Assembly (NCBI RefSeq): GCF_017163935.1
Contig: NZ_JABVZR010000001.1
Span: 868,001 to 932,000, forward strand
Direction: 5' to 3'
DNA: 64,000 nt
Source: Novosphingobium terrae
GTDB taxonomy: Bacteria; Pseudomonadota; Alphaproteobacteria; Sphingomonadales; Sphingomonadaceae
Part shown: positions 7,122 through 15,616 of the stretch, one piece after another
Position numbering within the stretch: position 1 is the first letter of the stretch
How the letters are laid out: each line of letters opens with the position of its first letter
Notes under the pieces: model-generated
Databases searched by the model: none
The model's input: the letters and a program-made list of their open reading frames with translations, nothing else
Told to the model about the DNA's origin: nothing
Program-made: the position numbers and the translations under genes

Positions 7122-9095
7122 ATGGCCAGTAGGGGGTCGGGCCGCATGAATGTTTCGGCAAGCTCGGCGGAGTCGCCTGCCGTTCCCGCGTCGCAAGGCG
7201 CCGTGGAATCGGGCGGTGCCCACGGCCACCACGGTCACCATGGCGCGCTGCCCAAGCTGGCGCTTGGCGCGCTGGGTGTGGTCTTCGGTGATATCGGTAC
7301 CAGTCCGCTTTACGCCATTCAGGCGATCATGACCGGTGAGCATCCGCTGCCGATCGATCTGCTCAACATCTATGGCGTCATCAGCCTGATTTTCTGGACG
7401 ATGGTGACGGTGGTGACGTTGAAATACGTCCTGCTGGTGCTGCGGATGGACAACAATGGCGAGGGCGGCTCGCTGGCCCTGCTGGCGCTGATCAACCGCA
7501 AGCTGCCGCAATTGCGCGGCACGCGCCTGCTGGTGGCGGGCGGTCTGCTGGCCACCGCGCTGTTCTATGCCGACTCGATGCTGACGCCCGCCATTTCGGT
7601 GCTCTCGGCGGTCGAGGGTCTGGGCGTGGTCAGCCATGCCTTCCATCCCTTCATCCTGCCGATCTCGCTGGCCATTCTCGTCGGCCTCTTCGTGATCCAG
7701 AGCCATGGGACCGAGCGCATGGGCCAGATGTTCGGCCCGGTGATGCTCACCTATTTCCTGTCGATCGCGGCGATGGGGGTGGCCAACATCCGCATGCACC
7801 CGCAGGTGCTGTGGGAGCCGCTGAACCCGCTCTACATCTTCTATTTCTTCAAGGCGCACCCCTATCTGTCCTTCGTGTCGCTCTCCGCGGTGGTCTATTC
7901 GATCACCGGCGTCGAGGCGCTCTATGCCGATATGGGCCATTTCGGGCGCAAGGCGATCAGCTGGGCCTGGGTGATCGTGTTCCCCTCGCTGGTGCTCAAC
8001 TACATGGGGCAGGCCGCGCTGCTGATCACCGATCCGGGCTCGGCCTCGAACCCCTTCTTCAACATGGTGCCTGACAGTCTGCAGCTGCCGCTGGTGGTGC
8101 TGGCCACGCTGGCCACCGTGATCGCCAGCCAGGCAGTGATTTCCGGCGCCTATTCGGTCACGCATCAGGCCATCCAGCTGGGCTATCTGCCGCGCGTGCA
8201 GATCAAGCACACCTCGCATTCGATGGCCGGGCAGATCTACATTCCGGCGATCAACTGGTTCCTGGCCTGCATGGTCGCCGCTCTGGTGCTGACCTTCGAG
8301 AGCAGCGCGGCGATGCTGCCCGCCTATGGTCTGGCCGTGGTGGGCACGATGAGCATCACCACCGGCATGGCCGTGGTCGTGGTCTTCCGCATGTGGAAGA
8401 TCCGCTGGTGGGTTGCGGCGCCCGGCTTCGCGGTGCTTTTCGCCATCGACTGGTCCTATCTGGCGGCAGGCTCGGCCAAGTTCTTCGAGGGCGCGTGGTT
8501 CCCGGTGGTGGTCGGCATGATCATCTTCCTGCTGCTGACCACCTGGTCGAAGGGCCGGATGCTGATGCGCCAGAACATGGCCGAGGATTCGCTGCCGATC
8601 GAGGTCTTCGCCCGTTCCGCCCATTCCAGCGCGACTCGCGTGCCGGGCACGGCGGTGTTCATGTCGACCGCGCGCAATGGCGTGCCTTCGGCGCTGCTTC
8701 ACAACATCAAGCACAACAAGGTCCTCCACGAGCGCGTGGTGGTGCTGACCGTGCTGATCGAGGAGGTGCCCTATGTGCCCGAGATCAAGCGCGTGGCCGT
8801 CAGCGAGATCGGGCAGGGCTTCTACAAGATCATCCTGCGCTTCGGCTTCCTTGAGGAAACCAATGTGCCCGAGGCTTTGCGCGGCGTCTCGGTCTGCGGT
8901 GGCGAGCCGTTTGACATGATGAAGACCAGCTTCTTCCTCAGCCGCCAGACGCTGATCGCCTCCTCCAAGCCGGGCATGGCGATCTGGCGCGAGAAGCTGT
9001 TCGCCTGGATGCTGCGCAATGCCGCCAGCGCGATGGAGTTCTTCCGTCTGCCGATCAACCGCGTGGTGGAACTGGGCAGCCAGGTCGAGATTTAA
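7122..9095 (+). CDS. kup: Low-affinity potassium uptake protein Kup
   Basis: Kup is a proton-coupled potassium importer of the inner membrane. The 657-residue protein has a His/Gly-rich cytoplasmic N-terminus (HGHHGHHG), then the family signature 'LGALGVVFGDIGTSPLYAIQ', about twelve membrane helices to around residue 480, and a soluble C-terminal domain. 'GVEALYADMGHFG' is another Kup motif. The ATG at 7122 has 'ggagagtgt' upstream; an internal ATG at 7146 is an alternative start. Confidence 0.96.
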   Translation: MASRGSGRMNVSASSAESPAVPASQGAVESGGAHGHHGHHGALPKLALGALGVVFGDIGTSPLYAIQAIMTGEHPLPIDLLNIYGVISLIFWTMVTVVTLKYVLLVLRMDNNGEGGSLALLALINRKLPQLRGTRLLVAGGLLATALFYADSMLTPAISVLSAVEGLGVVSHAFHPFILPISLAILVGLFVIQSHGTERMGQMFGPVMLTYFLSIAAMGVANIRMHPQVLWEPLNPLYIFYFFKAHPYLSFVSLSAVVYSITGVEALYADMGHFGRKAISWAWVIVFPSLVLNYMGQAALLITDPGSASNPFFNMVPDSLQLPLVVLATLATVIASQAVISGAYSVTHQAIQLGYLPRVQIKHTSHSMAGQIYIPAINWFLACMVAALVLTFESSAAMLPAYGLAVVGTMSITTGMAVVVVFRMWKIRWWVAAPGFAVLFAIDWSYLAAGSAKFFEGAWFPVVVGMIIFLLLTTWSKGRMLMRQNMAEDSLPIEVFARSAHSSATRVPGTAVFMSTARNGVPSALLHNIKHNKVLHERVVVLTVLIEEVPYVPEIKRVAVSEIGQGFYKIILRFGFLEETNVPEALRGVSVCGGEPFDMMKTSFFLSRQTLIASSKPGMAIWREKLFAWMLRNAASAMEFFRLPINRVVELGSQVEI

Positions 9096-9277
9096 GCGGG
9101 GCGGGTTGTTGAACCCTTTGACTTGCCCGCTCCTTACGTCTTTGGCATGACCAACAAAATCTTTGGAGCGGGCCGGCCCTGGCTGGCCTATCTCTTCGCC
9201 GCAGCATGAGGGCCGTTACCCACCGGCTTTCTTCCGATCACCCATCAACCACCCCCTGACAGCAGTGGAGTTTGCAC

Positions 9278-9895
9278 ATGGCTTTCGCTCTTCCCGAACT
9301 GCCTTACGGCAAGGATGCCTTTGGCGACGTTCTCTCGGCCGAGACCTTCGACTATCACTATGGCAAGCATCATCAGGCCTACATCACCCAGGCCAATGAC
9401 CAGACCAAGGGCACCGACCTTGAGAATGCCAGCTTGCTGGACGTGATCGCCGCCGCCAAGGCTGCCGGCAACAAGAAGCTGTTCAACGCCAGCGCCCAGA
9501 TCTGGAACCACAGCTTCTACTGGCTGGGCCTTTCGCCCGAAAAGAAGCAGCCCTCCGAGGCGCTGCTGGCCAAGATCAATGAGGATCTGGGCGGTCTGGA
9601 CGCCTTCAAGGCCGCCATCAAGGCCGAGAGCGCCGGCCACTTCGCCAGCGGCTGGGGCTGGCTGGTGCTGGAAGGCGGCAAGCTGAAGGTGACGTCTTAC
9701 CACGACGCCGACACCCCCGTCGCTTACGAGGGCGTTGCTCCGCTCTTCACGCTCGACGTGTGGGAGCATGCCTATTACATCGATTACCGCAATGCGCGCC
9801 CGAACTACCTCGACGCGCTGCTCGATCACATCGACTGGGATTTCGTTGAGGCCAACCTCGACGGTCAGGGCGCCTCGCGCGCCGATCAGGGCTGA
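9278..9895 (+). CDS. sodB: Superoxide dismutase [Fe/Mn], iron type
   Basis: This enzyme disproportionates superoxide to oxygen and hydrogen peroxide in the cytoplasm. The 205-residue protein shows the metal ligands in order: the His in 'YHYGKHHQAY', the His in 'IWNHSFYWL', and the Asp and His in 'DVWEHAYYIDY'. Gln in 'AQIWNHSF' and the general pattern favour the Fe type, but Fe versus Mn cannot be settled by eye. ATG at 9278 was preferred to the TTG two codons earlier. Confidence 0.95.
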   Translation: MAFALPELPYGKDAFGDVLSAETFDYHYGKHHQAYITQANDQTKGTDLENASLLDVIAAAKAAGNKKLFNASAQIWNHSFYWLGLSPEKKQPSEALLAKINEDLGGLDAFKAAIKAESAGHFASGWGWLVLEGGKLKVTSYHDADTPVAYEGVAPLFTLDVWEHAYYIDYRNARPNYLDALLDHIDWDFVEANLDGQGASRADQG

Positions 9896-9927
9896 TTTTC
9901 AGCTTTCGATCGACCAGATCAACAAAG

Positions 9928-9959
9928 CCGCCTCGGACCCTCGGGTCCGGGGCGGTTTT
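9928..9959 (+). terminator. Rho-independent terminator of sodB
   Basis: CCGCCTCGGACC pairs with GGTCCGGGGCGG (one wobble) and is followed by TTTT, 33 bp after the sodB stop. Confidence 0.88.
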
Positions 9960-10077
9960 GCGTTTGAAGCTCCGCGTTTACGATCAAAGGCTCTGAAAAC
10001 ACGGCTGCCCGGGGCAGGGGGTTTTGCGCGTCCGTCAAAAGGGTTTAGGCCCGCGCAGACACTGTCACGGAGTTGTC

Positions 10078-11043
10078 ATGAGCGTCGTTTCCGCTTCTCT
10101 CTACCATCAGGGCAAGCCGCAAAAGATCGAGTCGCTGGATTGCCCGCCGGTTCTGCATGGCCCTGACGATTTTATCTGGATCGGCCTGCTCGAACCCACC
10201 GAGGAGGAGTTGCGGCTGCTCCAGCAGCATTACGGCCTGCATCCGCTGGCGGTGGAGGATGCGCTCAAGGCCCATCAGATGCCCAAGGTGGATGTCTATG
10301 GCGACCAGCTCTTCACCGTCGCCCGCACCGCCCATCTCTCGGGCGACGAGATCTGCTATGGCGAGACGGCGATCTTCACCGGGCGCAACCATATCATCAC
10401 CGTGCGCCATGGCTCGGCCCGGGCGCACAGCGCCCTGCGCGCCCAGCTGGAGGCCGCGCCTTTGCTGCTGATGCATGGTACGGATTACGTGCTTCACGCC
10501 ATTCTCGACTTTATCGTCGACGGCTTCTTCCCGGTGATCGAAACCATCGAGGATGAGGTGGAGGCGATGGAGGCCCGCGCGCTGGACGCCTTTCTCAACC
10601 GGGATGAGATCACCCGCATCTTCACCCTGCGCCGCACGCTGATGCGTTTCCTGCGCATGCTGGGCCCGATGTCCGAAGTGGCCAGCAAGCTGGAGCATCA
10701 GGACCTGCCCTGCCTCGATCCCGAGGTGCGCCCCTATTTCCGCGATGTGCTGGACCATGTGCGCCGCGTGGAAAACCGCACCGATGCGCTGCGCGACATT
10801 CTGGGGTCGGTGCTGGAGGTGAGCAATCTGCTCGAATCGCAGCGGCAGGGGGTGATCACCCGGCAGTTGGCCTCATGGGCGGCGATTCTGGCGGTGCCCA
10901 CGGCGATCGCGGGCATTTATGGCATGAATTTCGAGAACATGCCGGAGCTGAAAACCCATAATGGCTATTTCGTGGTGTTGAGCGCGATGGTCGCGATTTG
11001 CGCCGGGCTCTGGCTGCGCTTCAAGCGCACCGGCTGGCTGTGA
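10078..11043 (+). CDS. corA: Magnesium/cobalt transport protein CorA
   Basis: CorA forms pentameric inner-membrane channels for Mg2+. The 321-residue protein has the usual alpha/beta cytoplasmic domain, a long stalk helix, and two C-terminal membrane helices. The pore signature 'IYGMNFENMPEL' (GMN) closes the first helix. The ATG at 10078 fits better than an in-frame TTG at 10024, which would add 18 residues unlike the family. Confidence 0.95.
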   Translation: MSVVSASLYHQGKPQKIESLDCPPVLHGPDDFIWIGLLEPTEEELRLLQQHYGLHPLAVEDALKAHQMPKVDVYGDQLFTVARTAHLSGDEICYGETAIFTGRNHIITVRHGSARAHSALRAQLEAAPLLLMHGTDYVLHAILDFIVDGFFPVIETIEDEVEAMEARALDAFLNRDEITRIFTLRRTLMRFLRMLGPMSEVASKLEHQDLPCLDPEVRPYFRDVLDHVRRVENRTDALRDILGSVLEVSNLLESQRQGVITRQLASWAAILAVPTAIAGIYGMNFENMPELKTHNGYFVVLSAMVAICAGLWLRFKRTGWL

Positions 11044-11044
11044 G

Positions 11045-11076
11045 GGCGGGGCGGGCGCCATGACGCCCGCCCCGCC
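11045..11076. terminator. GC-rich hairpin between converging genes
   Basis: A perfect 13-bp stem (GGCGGGGCGGGCG and its complement) with a 6-nt loop lies between the corA stop and the stop of the minus-strand gene at 11083. There is no T-run, so it may act through stability alone. Confidence 0.6.
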
Positions 11077-11082
11077 ACCTGC

Positions 11083-11379
11083 TTAATGCTTGATTTCGGT
11101 CGAGGAGCTGTGATCGCCGTTCGAGCTGACCGAGCGGGTCTGGATGGTCTTGGTGGTGCGGGTCTTGTGGCCCACCTTCACGCCGAGGATCTTCTTGGGA
11201 TGGCGGGTCTTCACCTTGCGCACATGCTCCACCTTGGTGGTGCGGGTGGCCACACCGTTCTGCATGGTGGTGTCGTGGCTGACCTTGGTCTCATTGCTGA
11301 CCTGCGCCGAGGCAGGCACGGCAACCAGAGTAACGCCAAGACCCAGAGCCATGGCTGCGAGGGTGCGAGAAACTGTCAT
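11083..11379 (-). CDS. Small secreted basic protein, function unknown
   Basis: The 98-residue product starts MTVSRTLAAMALGLGVTLVAVPASAQ, a clear signal peptide cleaved after ASA. The mature part is rich in Lys, Thr, Val and Ser ('TTKVEHVRKVKTRHPKK' and 'VGHKTRTTKTIQTRS'). It has no cysteine and no recognisable domain. The ATG at 11379 has 'aaagga' 8 bp upstream; a TTG one codon earlier is possible. It converges on corA across a GC hairpin. I do not recognise the family. The repetitive Thr/Lys pattern suggests a beta-rich, envelope-associated periplasmic protein, which is only inference. Confidence 0.75.
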   Translation of the reverse strand: MTVSRTLAAMALGLGVTLVAVPASAQVSNETKVSHDTTMQNGVATRTTKVEHVRKVKTRHPKKILGVKVGHKTRTTKTIQTRSVSSNGDHSSSTEIKH

Positions 11380-11555
11380 CAAACAATCCTTTCAACGCTG
11401 TGCTTGCCTGGTCCCGCAGGATCGCGCCGTGTTGTCGCCCCGTCGCGCACGGGCACGATGAGCAAAGCTCTGGCAGCGCGGATAGGTCCATGAAAAAAGC
11501 CGAGTCGAGCAACGCGAAAGGCTGGTGCCGGATCAAGGGTCCGGGCGGCGCAGCT

Positions 11556-11915
11556 TTACCGGGGCTGGTGTGCGGGCGCAGATGCGCTCAAGGGCCGCCG
11601 CGCGATCTCGGGCGATTGGGTTTTCGCGGGCGGGCGCTTCACTTTGGGCCAGTGCATGCGGATGCGCCAGACCGGGGCATTGGCGGGGGTGACCTGTCGC
11701 TCCGGCTCGCAGCGGCCCTGGGCGAAAAGCCGATCATAGCCCAATCCATGCACCGGCGGCGCATGGCTGACGCGCGCCCGCGCCGCATCGAGCTGCTGCT
11801 GGCACTCTGCCGCGCTGCCGAAGCTGGCGTCCAGCAGAGCGGCAGCGCTATGCGGGGTCCAGTCCTCAGCTGCGGGAGCGGCCAGCAGGGCCAGAAGCAT
11901 CAGCGCGCCGCTCAT
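11556..11915 (-). CDS. Small secreted hypothetical protein coupled to the GH75-like gene
   Basis: The 119-residue product begins MSGALMLLALLAAPAAEDW, a short signal peptide, and continues with a moderately charged region holding two cysteines ('AAECQQQ' and 'QGRCEPE'). The C-terminus is Pro/Ala-rich. The start overlaps the stop of the upstream minus-strand gene (ATGA at 11912-11915), so the two are probably co-translated and may act together. An upstream in-frame extension to 11987 would overlap that gene further and is less likely. No domain is recognised. Confidence 0.7.
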   Translation of the reverse strand: MSGALMLLALLAAPAAEDWTPHSAAALLDASFGSAAECQQQLDAARARVSHAPPVHGLGYDRLFAQGRCEPERQVTPANAPVWRIRMHWPKVKRPPAKTQSPEIARRPLSASAPAHQPR

Positions 11916-12814
11916 CCGCCGATCTCCGGCGCCCCGGCCATGGTTCCTGCTGTTGCAACGCTGGCGCTGCTCTGGGCAAGCGCGCATGCGCGCATGCCGC
12001 TTTCGCCGCCCGTCGCGGCCAACAGGCGCAGGGCTTCGGCCTTCAGGCGGTCAGGATCGATGGGCCAGCCGATGTTGATGCTTTCACGGCTGTGCGGGAA
12101 GACGGTGTAGGCGATGCGGCCCCGCGGCAGGCCCTCGCCATTGCGGGCATTGGGCGGCCCTTCGCCCAGCGCGGCCCAGAAGGCCATCGAGGCCTCGCCC
12201 AGCGGCTCGACCGGGCCTTCGTCAGCGATGACGAAAGGCGTGGCACGGCCCGTGTCGAGGTTGATGGCATAGCCGATGTCGCCCATCGCCCCCATGCCCT
12301 CGGTACGGTAGATCGGTGCGGGCAGCACGATATAGGGCGTGGCCGAGGCATCGACATAGCTGGCCGGATTGGCCGGGCCGCCCCACGCCACATTCTGCAG
12401 GGACGTCATCGAGACGAAATAGCCCTTGAATTTGCCCTTGCGCTGGATGGCGGGGCGGTCAGGCGCGCGCGGGTCCGCGGCCAGCACCGTCTGCCACCAT
12501 GAGCCATGGGGATAGCCTGCCGCCTCAAGGCAATCGAGGCCCCGGCCATTGTCCGGGCAGGCGTCTTCCATATCGGCGGGATGATATGCGTTGGGCGCGC
12601 CATCGGCGTCCACGATCTTCATGGCTGTGACATAGGTGTAGGCGCCGGGGCCGCCATGGCGGTCAACGCGCGTGCCCATATAGTCGAAGGAGGAATCGGC
12701 AGGGGAGGGTGAAATCGGGCAGATCGGGGCTGCAGCGGCAGATTGGGTGGCGATCAATCCTGCAAGCGATCCGGCGATCACCCTTTTCGCGAGCTTTCCT
12801 GCTCGCCCCGACAT
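11912..12814 (-). CDS. Secreted GH75-like (chitosanase-family fold) protein
   Basis: The 300-residue product has a signal peptide (MSGRAGKLAKRVIAGSLAGLIATQSAAAA). The mature part has a pattern I associate with glycoside hydrolase family 75: 'KIVDADGAPNAYHP' early, 'GLDCLEAAGYPHGSW', 'GYFVSMTSLQ', 'YVDASATPYIVLP', 'MGDIGYAINL' and 'VIADEGPVEPLGEASM', followed by 'IAYTVFPHS'. In GH75 chitosanases an Asp and a Glu in the last-but-one block are catalytic. Both acids are present here (ADEGP...GEAS), although their spacing looks shorter than in the fungal enzymes. Substrate is unknown; polysaccharide or peptidoglycan binding is as plausible as chitosan cleavage. A GTG at 12820 and an ATG at 12844 are alternative starts. 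Confidence 0.7.
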   Translation of the reverse strand: MSGRAGKLAKRVIAGSLAGLIATQSAAAAPICPISPSPADSSFDYMGTRVDRHGGPGAYTYVTAMKIVDADGAPNAYHPADMEDACPDNGRGLDCLEAAGYPHGSWWQTVLAADPRAPDRPAIQRKGKFKGYFVSMTSLQNVAWGGPANPASYVDASATPYIVLPAPIYRTEGMGAMGDIGYAINLDTGRATPFVIADEGPVEPLGEASMAFWAALGEGPPNARNGEGLPRGRIAYTVFPHSRESINIGWPIDPDRLKAEALRLLAATGGESGMRACALAQSSASVATAGTMAGAPEIGG

Positions 12815-13180
12815 GGTCACGATCGAACTCCTGTGCGTGTGCATTCACCCATGGAATGCGCGAAACCCCCGTAAGGTTGCTTAGGCGTACGCTTGCCTGG
12901 ACCAAGGTGCGAATGGCCGCAGTCAGCGTGCTGCCCGGCACCGGGGGGGGCGTGCCGGGTGAGTCGCTTGGCTGCGTGATGTGGCTGGCCTGAAAGATGG
13001 AATGAGGCGGATGACGTAGGGGTGAACGAAATAATATTACAAAAACGCTGAGTGTCGCACACGATTGCAGGATCAATCCGGCGCATGAAGGTGCCAATTC
13101 GGCGCAGGGGGGCTTTTCTGAACGGATATTCAGGCCCATCCTATAGTCTACAGAAAAGATAGAAGTTTGGAGTCCCTTCG
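12815..13180. other. Intergenic region without a supported gene
   Basis: This is a divergent spacer between the GH75-like gene and the small gene at 13181. It must hold promoters for both. 'ggaggagt'-type Shine-Dalgarno sequences are visible at each edge ('caggagttc' on the minus strand near 12830, 'tttggagtc' near 13167). A few short frames occur but none has a credible start or composition. Confidence 0.5.
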
Positions 13181-13375
13181 ATGAGCTGGTTCTGGAACCG
13201 AGATTTCCTGACGCGCCGGATCGACCGCTGCTATCTGATCGCAGCGGGCACGAAAAAGCCGCATAAGCGTGAGGCGCATCTGGAACTCGCCCGGCGCTAT
13301 CGCCGTCTGCTGACCTCGGTCACCGATTACACGGTGATCCCGCAGGAGGCCTCCGTCGCCAGCGTTGTGAATTGA
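13181..13375 (+). CDS. Small basic hypothetical protein
   Basis: The 64-residue product starts MSWFWNRDFLTRRIDRCYLIAAG and is rich in Arg and Lys, with two predicted helices ('HKREAHLELARRYRRLL'). It has no signal peptide or membrane helix. 'tttggagtc' 9 bp upstream is a good ribosome binding site. Short proteins of this pattern occur, unannotated, in sphingomonads. A nucleic-acid or regulatory role is possible from the charge but unproven. Confidence 0.65.
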   Translation: MSWFWNRDFLTRRIDRCYLIAAGTKKPHKREAHLELARRYRRLLTSVTDYTVIPQEASVASVVN

Positions 13376-13482
13376 ACGATCCGGCGGGGCGGGGGGCTGC
13401 CGCCAACATGGATTGCTGAAGCGGAGCCGATAGGCCTTCCTCCTGCTTTCGTCTCTTTGAGGGCAAAAGCAGGAGATGCACC

Positions 13483-14091
13483 ATGGCACACCCGGCAGGC
13501 CATACCCATGCCAGCGCCGCCCAGGGCGCTGTCCATGCCGCCAGAGATGACTTCCCCGTTTCCCGCGCCCGGCGCTTTCTTGAACCCGGGCCGATTGTGC
13601 TGGTCTCATCCCATCACGCCGGGCGCCGCAATGTGATGACGCTCGGCTGGCATATGGTGCTGGAGTTCACGCCCTCGCTGGTGGGGCTGATGATTTCGGC
13701 GGGCAATCACAGCTTCGAGATGATCCGCAAAAGCGGCGAATGCGTGATCAATGTGCCCACCGCAGCGCTGGCCGACACCATTGTGGGCATCGGCAACACA
13801 TCGGGCCGCGGCACTGACAAATTCGCCCATTTCGGTCTGACCGCTCAGAAGGGCAGCATCGTGGAGGCGCCGCTGATCGGCCAGTGCCCGGTCTGCTTCG
13901 AATGCTGCCTCCATGACGACACGCTGGTCGCTGCCCGCAACCTCTTCATTGTCGAGGTGGTGAAAGCCCATGCCGCCGTCACGCCCGAGGAGATCGAGAC
14001 ACTGCATTACACCGGGGGCGGGATTTTCAGGCGATCGGGCGGGGCGCTGGATAAGCGGGCGCTGTTTCGGCCCGAGATGCTGGAGGTTTAG
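13483..14091 (+). CDS. Flavin reductase-like FMN-binding split-barrel protein
   Basis: The 202-residue product has the split-barrel pattern of the flavin reductase/flavoredoxin family. Examples are 'GPIVLVSSHHAGRRNVMTLGWHM' (residues ~37-58), 'GLMISAGNHSFEMIRKSGECVINVPT', and 'VGIGNTSGRGTDKFAHFGLT'. Such proteins bind FMN and either reduce free flavin for a partner monooxygenase or act in other redox roles. It lies about 5 kb from the DszA-type monooxygenase at 19157. Two-component flavin monooxygenases need a flavin reductase, so this is a candidate partner, but the genes are not in one operon. 'agcaggag' precedes the ATG. Confidence 0.82.
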   Translation: MAHPAGHTHASAAQGAVHAARDDFPVSRARRFLEPGPIVLVSSHHAGRRNVMTLGWHMVLEFTPSLVGLMISAGNHSFEMIRKSGECVINVPTAALADTIVGIGNTSGRGTDKFAHFGLTAQKGSIVEAPLIGQCPVCFECCLHDDTLVAARNLFIVEVVKAHAAVTPEEIETLHYTGGGIFRRSGGALDKRALFRPEMLEV

Positions 14092-14104
14092 GAACAGCAG
14101 AAAA

Positions 14105-14262
14105 TGCGAGGGGGTTACCCCCTCGCGCTCCCATGACGTCTTCCGACGAGGCGTTGGTGGCATCCTTTCGGTGCGTAACCTTTCCATGGGCACAGAAGTT
14201 TAAATGCCTGCGGCGCTGTGGCCTTGTTCGGGGGCTGAATGCGAGGGTGTAACACCCTCGCA
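14105..14262. repeat. Palindrome-bounded intergenic element, internally deleted copy
   Basis: The left palindrome at 14106-14126 (arms GCGAGGGGGT/ACCCCCTCGC) is followed by the A-end sequence 'GCTCCCATGACGTCTTCCGA'. The right part contains 'TGCCTGCGGCGCTG' and ends with the palindrome at 14241-14261 (arms GCGAGGGTGT/ACACCCTCGC). The usual B-end stretch next to the right palindrome ('ATTAAAGGGAGC') is missing, so the copy is about 158 bp. It sits between converging genes, starting 14 bp after one stop codon and ending 10 bp before the other. Confidence 0.85.
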
Positions 14263-14272
14263 TCTATCCTTC

Positions 14273-15397
14273 CTACCGTGCCGGGATCGTCACCACCGTC
14301 CCCGAAGGCTGGGTGGTTTCTGCCAGGGACACCAGCGTCTGCATCACCGAAAAGGCCAGCTTGCTGTCGAAATCGGTGTCGGCGATCCAGTACCAGCGGT
14401 CGTGATAGCGCACGCTGGAAAAGGCGTCGTGGGGCGGTTTGTCGCCATTGTGGATGATGATGGTGGGGCGTGAGAGGATGGCGGAATCGTCCACCGTGGG
14501 AATGGTGCGATGCTCGGCCACATCCTGAGGCGAGACCTGAATTTCCGAGGCGATCTGGCCCAGAACGCCCAGAATGGGCCGCGTCAGGATCGAAACCGTG
14601 CCGGGTGAGGGCGATCCGCTGCCATAGACCACCTCGGCCTCGGTGCGCGTGGCGGAGAGGCCCAGCATTGTGCGCGTGGCCACCACCACCTGCTGCAATT
14701 GGGGATCGTCGCTGTCGGGCAGCGAGATGATGAGGTTGGTGGGGGCCTTGGTGGAATCCTTGGGTTCGGCCGCCTTGGTGGGATCGCCGCCACTCTCGGT
14801 CTGGCCGAGGCGAAAATGCACCAGCCCGGCGATCTGCAGCCGCCGCAGGTTGATCAGCAGATGGGCGAAGCCGGGCGATCCGGTGCGGTTGGCGGTGTCC
14901 AGCATGGAGGAGTTCTGCAAGCCGTTCACCGATTGCACCGCCAGGCGGAACAGCACATCGATGGGCGTGCCGGAAAGGCTGAGCGGCAGCAGTTCGGCGG
15001 GGGAGAGGGGCTGGATCACGCTTTGCGCCAGTGCCGCGCCGGTCACCGGCTGGAAGGTGAAGGTGGGGCTTTGCGTCATGGTCACGCCTGGTGTGCCGGC
15101 CACGGTGTTGGCCGGATTGTTGCCGGGCAGGATCGTCAACGTGCCTGACAGGCTGCGCTGCAGCGAATAGCCGGAAATCACCTGCGTGGTGTTGAGGAAC
15201 ACCGGCGAATCCCCATAGCGAATGCGCACGGCATTGAGCAGCGTCTGGGCCTTCTGGCTGTCGCTGAGCGAGCCGGAATAGCCGATCTGGTCGTCATAGA
15301 GCCGCTTGGGCGCAAAACCGGCGCAGGCGGACAGCAGCAGGGGCAGCACCAGCACCAGAACGGGCCCAGGCCTGGGCCGCAGGGGGATCGCCATCAT
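14273..15397 (-). CDS. Outer-membrane-type lipoprotein, function unknown
   Basis: The 374-residue product starts MMAIPLRPRPGPVLVLVLPLLLSACAG. That is a lipoprotein signal with lipobox LSAC, so the mature protein starts at Cys and is lipid-anchored. The rest is mostly beta/alpha with Ser/Thr/Pro-rich linkers and an acidic insert with Lys/Pro. 'SPVFLNTTQVISGYSL', 'LLRLQIAG'-like segments and 'YWIADTDFDSKLAFSVMQTLVSLAE' near the end are reminiscent of a family of uncharacterised proteobacterial lipoproteins. No catalytic motif is visible. Two adjacent ATG codons at 15397 and 15394 are equally possible starts; longer starts upstream would break the signal peptide. Confidence 0.8.
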   Translation of the reverse strand: MMAIPLRPRPGPVLVLVLPLLLSACAGFAPKRLYDDQIGYSGSLSDSQKAQTLLNAVRIRYGDSPVFLNTTQVISGYSLQRSLSGTLTILPGNNPANTVAGTPGVTMTQSPTFTFQPVTGAALAQSVIQPLSPAELLPLSLSGTPIDVLFRLAVQSVNGLQNSSMLDTANRTGSPGFAHLLINLRRLQIAGLVHFRLGQTESGGDPTKAAEPKDSTKAPTNLIISLPDSDDPQLQQVVVATRTMLGLSATRTEAEVVYGSGSPSPGTVSILTRPILGVLGQIASEIQVSPQDVAEHRTIPTVDDSAILSRPTIIIHNGDKPPHDAFSSVRYHDRWYWIADTDFDSKLAFSVMQTLVSLAETTQPSGTVVTIPAR

Positions 15398-15616
15398 GCG
15401 TCGCTCCGCTAAAGCATGGTCCCGGGCGGAAAAATCCCCGCCCGATTTATCACAACGCGGCAAATTGCTCCCGGTTCAATGGCCAGCCCCCGGATCAGCG
15501 ACCGATGCCCCCCTGCATCTGATGGATCGAGGCTTTTCCTTGAACGCTCCGCGCCATCCTCTTGTCTTTGTCACGCAAAACGGCATCATCCCCTTCGTTG
15601 GGGGAGAGAATGGGCC

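Noticed and set aside
9147..9209. Possible 20-residue leader peptide before sodB
   Set aside because: It has a start and stop but no ribosome binding site of note, no regulatory hairpin and no biased codons; too little to support it.
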